DNA from: Candidatus Microgenomates bacterium
GTDB taxonomy: Bacteria > Patescibacteriota > Microgenomatia > UBA1406 > HO2-37-13b
Length of the DNA stretch: 64,000 nucleotides
Reading direction: 5' to 3'
Assembly (NCBI GenBank): GCA_025449735.1
Contig: JANWIV010000002.1
Location: 1 to 64,000 of the forward strand
Shown: positions 58,581 through 64,000 of the stretch, one piece after another
Position numbering within the stretch: the stretch's first letter is position 1
Layout: the number at the start of each line of letters is the position of its first letter
Translations under genes and position numbers: made by a program
Notes under the pieces: generated by a model
Told to the model about the DNA's origin: nothing
Seen by the model: only the letters and a program-made list of their open reading frames with translations
The model's database searches: none

Positions 58581-59621
58581 ATGGACTTCTTGAATGTATT
58601 CATTGCCGAAAAACCAATGACTTCTGCTATTCTTATTATTGTCTGCGTATTTTTGGCCATCTGGTTTGTTGATGTCTTTTTTGAATTTCTTCTTGAGAAA
58701 ATATTTAGCAAGACCAAGGGCCGATTTGATGATCGCGCCATTCGAATCTTAAAAAGAGGCTTCATTGGATACCTTTTCTTGGGTTCCTTATATATGCTTC
58801 TGCCCACCTTGCAGCTGAAAAGCTCTATTTATGAAAATGCCCATAAGGTCTTGGTGATGCTATTCATATTTTTCTCTTCATTTATTGCCATTCAACTGAT
58901 TTCTGCCTTTTTTAGGGAACTGGAGAAGACGACCAAGGCCAAGGATAATAGTACCTTTTATAGTGCCGAGCCATTTCTCAACAGTATGAGCAAGCTTTTG
59001 GCTTTGGTTATCGGCGCCTTTGTCATGCTTGCCTATTTAGGCATTGACTTGACGCCGCTTATTGCTTCGGCTGGAGTGGCGGGAGCGGTCCTCGCCTTTG
59101 CGGCGCGAGATTTTGTGGCGAACCTTTTTGGCGGTGTATCAGTCTTTTTTGATAAACCTTATCGAGTCGGGGATTTTGTCATTGTCAATAATGATCATCG
59201 AGGTGAGGTGATAGAAATTGGCGCCCGCAGCACCAAGATAAAAACTCGTGACAATGTCTTGATCACCATCCCCAATGCCGTCATGGTCACTAATGCGGTG
59301 ATTAATGAAACTGGTTTTGATCCTAGCCTTCGCATTCATTTGCCGATATTGGTCGCTTACGGGGTGGATCTTGATGATATTGAGGAGAAGTTGATAAAAG
59401 CGACGATGGCGATCAAAGAAGTCGAATTCGAGAGGGAGCCTTTGGTCCGCTATCGCAGTTTTGCCGATTCGGGAGTGGAGCTTGAGCTTTTGGTGACAAT
59501 TAAAGAGCCCAAACAAAAAGGCAAAACTACTCACATTTTGATCAAAAATATTAATAAAATGCTGATCAAAGAAAAGATCAGGATTCCTTATACCAGTCGG
59601 GACGTCCATATGCATAAATAA
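58581..59621 (+). CDS. mscS: MscS-type mechanosensitive channel
   Basis: 346 residues. Four N-terminal helices (about 15-35, 62-80, 90-110, 128-150), then the pore helix with Gly/Ala packing (LIASAGVAGAVLAFAARDFVANLFGGVSVFFDKPYRVGDFV split by the TM3 kink), the beta domain with GARSTKIKTRDNVLITIPNA, and the C-terminal alpha/beta domain. Protects cells against osmotic downshock. Its stop overlaps the next start (TAATG), linking it to 59621-61050. Confidence 0.95.
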   Translation: MDFLNVFIAEKPMTSAILIIVCVFLAIWFVDVFFEFLLEKIFSKTKGRFDDRAIRILKRGFIGYLFLGSLYMLLPTLQLKSSIYENAHKVLVMLFIFFSSFIAIQLISAFFRELEKTTKAKDNSTFYSAEPFLNSMSKLLALVIGAFVMLAYLGIDLTPLIASAGVAGAVLAFAARDFVANLFGGVSVFFDKPYRVGDFVIVNNDHRGEVIEIGARSTKIKTRDNVLITIPNAVMVTNAVINETGFDPSLRIHLPILVAYGVDLDDIEEKLIKATMAIKEVEFEREPLVRYRSFADSGVELELLVTIKEPKQKGKTTHILIKNINKMLIKEKIRIPYTSRDVHMHK

Positions 59622-59968
59622 TGAAAAGATTAATAGAGGCAATAGTAAACGGGTTAAAATCAGAATTTCTCCTCTGGGCAGTGTCTTTGTTTATTTTTAT
59701 CTCTTTTTTTATAGTGCTTTTCAATCGCTTGCCGCCACAAATCCCGCTTTTTTACTCTCGACCCGATTCACAGCGACAGGTAACTGATTTATTTGTCGTC
59801 GTACTCATCCCAATAATCACCTTCCTTATTATTGTGATTAATAAACTAATTGTCAGGCGCTTTTTTGAGACTGAGCCAATTGCAGCCAAATTTATCTATA
59901 TTTTCAATTTGCTCTCAATCATTGTGTCGATATATATTTTTGTTAAGATTATGCTTCTTGTCTCATGA
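59621..59968 (+). CDS. Small membrane protein
   Basis: 115 residues, three membrane helices (about 17-37, 55-73, 88-112). LPPQIPLFYSRPD in the first loop recalls DUF1648-type proteins, but the match is loose. Overlaps both neighbours by one and four bases, so it is translated as part of the MscS-WecA operon. Confidence 0.75.
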   Translation: MKRLIEAIVNGLKSEFLLWAVSLFIFISFFIVLFNRLPPQIPLFYSRPDSQRQVTDLFVVVLIPIITFLIIVINKLIVRRFFETEPIAAKFIYIFNLLSIIVSIYIFVKIMLLVS

Positions 59969-61050
59969 TAATCAATCTTTTGCTGGCCACTGGTTTAGCT
60001 TTTTTTCTGGTTTTTGGTCTGACGCCAATGGTGATTGTCGCCGCTAAGCGGTTCAAGCTAGTTGACGATCCCAAAAGAAGATCTCACCCCGCCAATACCC
60101 ATAAATCGGTGATTCCACGCGCTGGGGGCGTGCCAATTTTCTTAGGAATTTTAATTGCGATATTATGCTTTATGACTTTGGGAAAAATTATTGTCGGCAT
60201 TATTATTGGCGCCTTTTTGATTGTGGTAGTGGGCCTCTTGGATGATTATTTTGATTTGTCGCCTTATTTGCGTTTTGTCACCAACATCTTGATTGTGGTC
60301 GTCACCATAATGTTTGGTCTCGGCACCCCTTATATCACAAGCCCCATCGGCGGCGTAATTAGGCTTGACACTATCGCCGTCAACTATAATTTATTTGGTA
60401 GCCATCAATTTTTGGTTTTGGCTAACCTCTTTTCAATTATTTGGATTGTCGCTTTGATGAACTTTGTCAATTGGAGCAAAGGGGTTGATGGCCAGCTGCC
60501 CGGGTTTGTCGCTATCTCCGCCTTTGTCATCGGTACGATTGGTTTGCGGTTTTCGGCTCATCATATCGGTAGCGCTGAGGTAGCATTACTAGCATATATT
60601 GTCGGCGGGGCTTTTTTGGGATTTTTAATTTGGAATTTTTATCCCCAGCGGATTTTGCCCGGATATAGTGGGGGAGCATTAGGAGGGTATTTCTTAGGAG
60701 TATTATCAATTCTTTCTTTTGCCAAAATTGGCACCTTGGTCTTGGTTTTGTCAATCCCGATTATTGATGCAATATACACCATTATTCGTCGCATCCGCGC
60801 TGGCAATTCACCTTTTCATGGTGATGCGCTTCATTTTCACCATCGGCTATTAACGATTGGATGGGGGCGGCGTCGAATCGCAGTATTCTATTGGTTGGTG
60901 TCACTATTATTTGGCGTCAGCGCGCTTTTTTTTGAAGGGATGCAGAAACTCTTGGCGATGCTAATTGTGGGGGCGCTTCTGGCAGTTTTTATTATTGTCT
61001 CGCAGCGGCTTACGTCGACTCATCCGCTGTCTGAGGAACCGGCGTCGTAG
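59965..61050 (+). CDS. WecA/TagO-type polyprenyl-phosphate sugar-1-phosphate transferase
   Basis: 361 residues, about 10-11 membrane helices. DDPKRRSHPANTHKSVIPRAGGVPIFLG, GLLDDYFDLSP (DDxxD-type Mg site), NFVNWSKGVDGQLPG and HFHHRLL are the MraY/WecA superfamily motifs. It loads a HexNAc-1-phosphate onto undecaprenyl phosphate, starting surface-glycan synthesis; the lack of the MraY-specific features and of mur genes nearby favours the WecA branch. Its last 41 bases overlap the convergent PEGA gene. Confidence 0.9.
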   Translation: MIINLLLATGLAFFLVFGLTPMVIVAAKRFKLVDDPKRRSHPANTHKSVIPRAGGVPIFLGILIAILCFMTLGKIIVGIIIGAFLIVVVGLLDDYFDLSPYLRFVTNILIVVVTIMFGLGTPYITSPIGGVIRLDTIAVNYNLFGSHQFLVLANLFSIIWIVALMNFVNWSKGVDGQLPGFVAISAFVIGTIGLRFSAHHIGSAEVALLAYIVGGAFLGFLIWNFYPQRILPGYSGGALGGYFLGVLSILSFAKIGTLVLVLSIPIIDAIYTIIRRIRAGNSPFHGDALHFHHRLLTIGWGRRRIAVFYWLVSLLFGVSALFFEGMQKLLAMLIVGALLAVFIIVSQRLTSTHPLSEEPAS

Positions 61051-61912
61051 TTGAAGCACTTTCGGTTTTGGTCACATATTCACCGCTAACCCAGCCTTTC
61101 TTGCCCTTTTCATATTCTATTTGATACCAACCATTCTCTTCAGTCAAAATTTTGTAAGTGCTGCCCGGATCAACTTTGGCTACCTCGAGGCCGCCAGTGC
61201 TGGGCTTATCCCTCACTCGGAGCCAGCCGGTCTGGGTTTCATTTATTTTGATGTAGTTTTTTTCAATTGTGGCGCTTTCTGTCGCTGGCGATTCTTCGTC
61301 TGGGGTAATGTCTACTTTGCGATAAGTTGGGTCCATGGCTAGTTTGAATTCGGCATTGACGCGATAACTGTGCTCAACCTGAATTTTTTGGGTGCGTCTG
61401 AAAAAACCCGGATTAAAAACTGACAATTCATGGTCGCCGGCGCTAACATCCGATAAAATTAAAGGTGCAATGCCATGCTCTTCATTATCAAGATAGACAA
61501 TTGAGCCGGAAGGATCGGTATCCACTTTTATCTCACCAGTGTCGCCCGTGGCTTTGGTTTTCATTTTTGATACAGAGAGTGAGACGCCAGAGGTGGAGAG
61601 ATCATCAGCCCCTAGCTGCCAATCAACTACAGACAAGGTGTTATGGTTAATTAAGACTTTGCCACTCCACTGTGCTGAGCTTGAGGCCGTGGTTTCGCTT
61701 ACCAATTTCAATAAATATTCGCCTTCGCGAAGGCCTCTTTCAAAAGGAGTGCGTCCTTTTTGTTTCTCATCAAGGAACACAGTGGCGGTTGGCGAGGAGA
61801 TAATTTTTAGCCGGCCTTCTTTGATTTGGGTTTTGAGATATAGATAACGACCGCAAACTGCCAGCACAAAAAGACCAAAAAGGACTAGTAAAAAAAGCAA
61901 TTTTCTTTTCAT
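61010..61912 (-). CDS. PEGA and SH3b domain envelope protein
   Basis: 300 residues from ATG 61912 (an upstream frame from 61960 crosses the promoter). Signal anchor (4-25), a PEGA-like domain (about 35-75, SPTATVFLDEKQKGRTPFE), a second PEGA domain (about 118-190, DTDPSGSIVYLDNEEHG), then a bacterial SH3 domain (about 218-285, WLRVRDKPSTGG...GWVSGEYV). Likely binds cell-wall or surface glycan outside the membrane. TATAAT (minus, 61928-61933) 15 bases upstream. Confidence 0.9.
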   Translation of the reverse strand: MKRKLLFLLVLFGLFVLAVCGRYLYLKTQIKEGRLKIISSPTATVFLDEKQKGRTPFERGLREGEYLLKLVSETTASSSAQWSGKVLINHNTLSVVDWQLGADDLSTSGVSLSVSKMKTKATGDTGEIKVDTDPSGSIVYLDNEEHGIAPLILSDVSAGDHELSVFNPGFFRRTQKIQVEHSYRVNAEFKLAMDPTYRKVDITPDEESPATESATIEKNYIKINETQTGWLRVRDKPSTGGLEVAKVDPGSTYKILTEENGWYQIEYEKGKKGWVSGEYVTKTESASTTTPVPQTADEST

Positions 61913-61989
61913 AGAATAAGTGACAACATTATACGCAACCAGTGCAGTCATGTGCAACATGCCGTTGACAATTAGCAGAAAATCTGTTA

Positions 61990-62060
61990 ATCTGCTAGCA
62001 GATTCAGCAGTTGAGGGGACGCCTTAAAAAAGCGGCCCCCAGCATCTGGGTATGCAAAAT
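61990..62060. repeat. Hairpin-rich gap between divergent genes
   Basis: AATCTGCTAGCAGATT (61990-62005) is a perfect palindrome; GGGGaCGC...GCGgCCCC (about 62016-62040) and CCCAGcatCTGGG follow. No gene lies in 61913-62105. Confidence 0.7.
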
Positions 62061-62090
62061 CATGAGCTCCCTCTCTTTTTCTTTTTTTGA

Positions 62091-62105
62091 TAAAATGCAT
62101 TTCAC
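62091..62105 (+). promoter_or_regulatory. radA promoter
   Basis: TAAAAT (62091-62096), nine bases, ATG 62106. Confidence 0.55.
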
Positions 62106-63389
62106 ATGACAAACTACATTTGTTCTTCCTGTGGCGAACCATCATCAAGCTGGTATGGGAAATGCCCGGCATGTGGGCAGTGGAATACCTTGGGAAAAGC
62201 AGAGGTAGACTCAACTAGCGCAAAAAAGAAAGGTAAAGCAACACCGGCGAAACTGGCTACTTTTAAAAATGTCGCCAGCATAAAGAGTAGCAAGCTTGAA
62301 ACAGGAATTTATGAAATTGATCGGGTGTTGGCCGGCGGTTTTAGCCCGGGGCAGGTGGCCTTACTTGCAGGCGAGCCTGGAGTAGGGAAATCGACATTGC
62401 TACTCAAGGGCTTGAGCAAATTGAAAGTGCTTTATGCTTCAGGCGAGGAATCAACCGACCAAGTGGCGGACCGGGCAAGACGAGTCGGGATCAATCTAGA
62501 CAATTTTTTGTTTACCGACGAGAGTCAGGTGGAATCAATAATTGAGGCGGCAAAAGACAACATAAAGAAATTTCAAATAATTGTCATTGATTCCGTCCAG
62601 ACGATTCATTCTGGTGATGTTTTAAGCGCGGCTGGCAGTGTGTCGCAAATTAGGTCTTGCGTCGATCTATTATCTGACTTTGTCAAAGAATATCAAAAGA
62701 CTCTGGTCATCGTCGGCCATGTCAACAAAGCAGGAGATATTGCTGGTCCCAAGACGCTTGAGCACTTAGTCGATAGTGTATTTTATCTAGAAGGGGATAA
62801 AAACTCTTCCTATCGGGTGCTTCGCGCTCGCAAAAATCGATTTGGGACGACCGACGAAGTGGGACTTTTTGAGATGCATGAGTCTGGGTTGCAACCGGTA
62901 AAAAATCCCACCGCTTTTATTGACTATGACAGAAGCCCTCAACCCGGTCGCGCCATAACCGCCACAATCGAAGGTAGCCGGGCGCTATTTTTTGAGATTC
63001 AATGCTTGGTGTCGCCGACCAATTTTGCGCTGCCTCGGCGAGTCGTCAGCGGCATTGATTTCAATCGTTTGCAGCTCATCCTGGCGGCTCTTAAAAAACA
63101 TCTCTATCTCTCCCTTGACAATAGCGACGTTTTTGTCAGTGTTGTTGGTGGACTGAGTATCAAGTCGCCGGCCGCAGACCTTGGCATTGCGATGTCGATC
63201 ATTTCCAGTGCCAAAAATAAAGCCGTGCCGACGTCAACTTTATTTTTTGGTGAAATTGGCCTTTTGGGTGAAATACGCCACATCTATAAAGAAGAGCAAA
63301 TCGAGAAAGAAGCGAAGCGATTTGGCTTCAGTAAAATATATTCTGCCTCAAAAACAGCGACACTGAGAGATATCGGTCGACTATTTTAG
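62106..63389 (+). CDS. radA: DNA repair protein RadA
   Basis: 427 residues. N-terminal C4 zinc finger (CSSCG...CPACG, 6-23), RecA-like ATPase with GEPGVGKST (89-97) and IIVIDSVQT, the RadA-specific KNRFG motif, and a C-terminal Lon-protease-like domain without the need for catalysis. Promotes branch migration during recombination. Full length, ends soon after the Lon-like domain. Confidence 0.97.
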   Translation: MTNYICSSCGEPSSSWYGKCPACGQWNTLGKAEVDSTSAKKKGKATPAKLATFKNVASIKSSKLETGIYEIDRVLAGGFSPGQVALLAGEPGVGKSTLLLKGLSKLKVLYASGEESTDQVADRARRVGINLDNFLFTDESQVESIIEAAKDNIKKFQIIVIDSVQTIHSGDVLSAAGSVSQIRSCVDLLSDFVKEYQKTLVIVGHVNKAGDIAGPKTLEHLVDSVFYLEGDKNSSYRVLRARKNRFGTTDEVGLFEMHESGLQPVKNPTAFIDYDRSPQPGRAITATIEGSRALFFEIQCLVSPTNFALPRRVVSGIDFNRLQLILAALKKHLYLSLDNSDVFVSVVGGLSIKSPAADLGIAMSIISSAKNKAVPTSTLFFGEIGLLGEIRHIYKEEQIEKEAKRFGFSKIYSASKTATLRDIGRLF

Positions 63390-63390
63390 T

Positions 63391-63411
63391 TATACTTAAT
63401 AAGCGAGTAAT
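63391..63411 (+). promoter_or_regulatory. Promoter of the 58-residue protein
   Basis: TATACT (63391-63396), 15 bases, ATG 63412. Confidence 0.5.
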
Positions 63412-63588
63412 ATGAAAAAAAATCTTAACCTTATATTATTGCTGCTTTTCACTTTGACTGTTGCTTTTATCGCTCAATTTGTCTGGAATGGAAATTTTGA
63501 TTTCCGCTCAAGAGCCAGTCAAAACTCCTCATCTGCTTATGAATTTATTAATACCAAAGTCAGTAGCGAGGCGAATGCTGCAAAATAG
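63412..63588 (+). CDS. Short exported or membrane-anchored protein
   Basis: 58 residues. Basic start MKKNLN, a hydrophobic helix (about 7-23, LILLLLFTLTVAFIAQF) and a polar tail (NGNFDFRSRASQNSSSAYEF...). No family recognised; looks like a signal-anchored small envelope protein. Follows radA by 22 bases with its own TATACT. Confidence 0.55.
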   Translation: MKKNLNLILLLLFTLTVAFIAQFVWNGNFDFRSRASQNSSSAYEFINTKVSSEANAAK

Positions 63589-63602
63589 ACTTCATTAACT
63601 GC

Positions 63603-64000
63603 TTACCGCTTCGGCCCAGCATAGTAGACTTCATAAAGGGCGGCGCCTAAGAACAAAACATAGATGAAGGGGATCATCAAAGGACTCGGTGGGGTCAGTC
63701 GAGTTAGGCTGGTTACGGTCCCTAAAATAATGGGCAGAGTAGCGCTATGAAGAGATATTTGCCAGGTTTTGCTAAAGGTCAGCGTCGGCACCATTCGGCG
63801 AACAATCAAAAAATAAACTATTGATAATAAAGCCAAAATCAGCATTGCCATAATTGTCATGAAGACAAAATAGATAGTAATAAAAAAGAGTAATAATGAC
63901 AGCAGGATGGCGGGGAATATAATCGAGACAATTTTTAACCTGTTTTTGACTAAATCAATATTGCTTTTGGTGACTTTGACATCAAGCCCTGGCTCATAGC
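63603..64000 (-). CDS. Polytopic membrane protein, partial (start beyond the window)
   Basis: The minus-strand frame is open from the stop at 63603 to the window edge, so the ATG at 63860 is not needed as a start and the true N-terminus lies outside. At least 131 residues are visible: a soluble piece (YEPGLDVKVTKSNIDLVKN), then four hydrophobic helices and a short tail ending YYAGPKR. No family assigned. Confidence 0.75.
   Translation of the reverse strand, partial: YEPGLDVKVTKSNIDLVKNRLKIVSIIFPAILLSLLLFFITIYFVFMTIMAMLILALLSIVYFLIVRRMVPTLTFSKTWQISLHSATLPIILGTVTSLTRLTPPSPLMIPFIYVLFLGAALYEVYYAGPKR

Noticed and set aside
1-64000. Alternative genetic code with TGA as Gly or Trp
   Set aside because: TGA ends several genes at family-appropriate positions (for example 8427-8429), and conserved proteins read through with no internal TGA.

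Overview
The window looks like a chromosomal stretch from an uncultivated small-genome bacterium of the Patescibacteria/CPR type. This is inferred from gene content, not from a database search. Signs are AT-rich DNA, many short membrane proteins of unknown family including a DUF5652-like one, a very large share of glycan-assembly genes, a compact rpoB-rpoC-rpsL-rpsG-fusA block without tuf or L10/L7-L12 neighbours, and almost no Shine-Dalgarno sequences even before ribosomal genes. TGA is used as an ordinary stop, so the recoded Gracilibacteria/Absconditabacteria are unlikely. I saw no rRNA, tRNA, CRISPR array, transposase or integrase.

Layout. 1-20.3 kb is a surface-glycan region: GT39-type membrane transferases, GT2 and GT4 transferases, a Wzx-like flippase, a GT2-GtrA fusion, and a sugar-nucleotide set (UDP-glucose dehydrogenase, UDP-glucuronate decarboxylase-like, RmlD-like reductase). 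20.7-34.9 kb is the information core: two small envelope proteins, rpoB, rpoC, rpsL, rpsG, fusA, an RRM RNA-binding protein and typA. 34.9-40.4 kb carries housekeeping and envelope genes (flavin split-barrel protein, membrane glycosyltransferase, phosphoribosyltransferase, CAP-domain protein, superoxide dismutase, NYN nuclease). 40.6-58.5 kb is accessory: Fic protein, a HigBA-like pair with a frameshifted toxin, a MazG-RadC-nuclease/helicase-membrane protein operon, a DUF5615/DUF433 pair, a Cas4/RecB-like nuclease, a thrombospondin-type-3 surface protein, a divergent kinase-like protein and many orphans, with gene debris and dispersed repeats between them. 58.6-64 kb returns to conserved genes (MscS channel, WecA/MraY-type transferase, PEGA-SH3 protein, radA).

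Regulation. The clearest general signal is promoter placement. In about twenty genes a -10 hexamer (TATAAT, TATACT or another TANNNT) ends 6-7 bases before the start codon, so transcripts should be leaderless. This also corrects several start codons. The Fic and HigA genes additionally carry inverted-repeat operators in these promoters.

Most unusual content: palindromic repeat elements lying in frame inside two membrane-protein genes (comparable in concept to Rickettsia palindromic elements); the 44.8-48.4 kb operon, which looks like an undescribed DNA-processing or defence cassette; two related promoters that each head a tiny leaderless ORF; and a family of dispersed elements at 50-58.5 kb built around different perfect palindromes.
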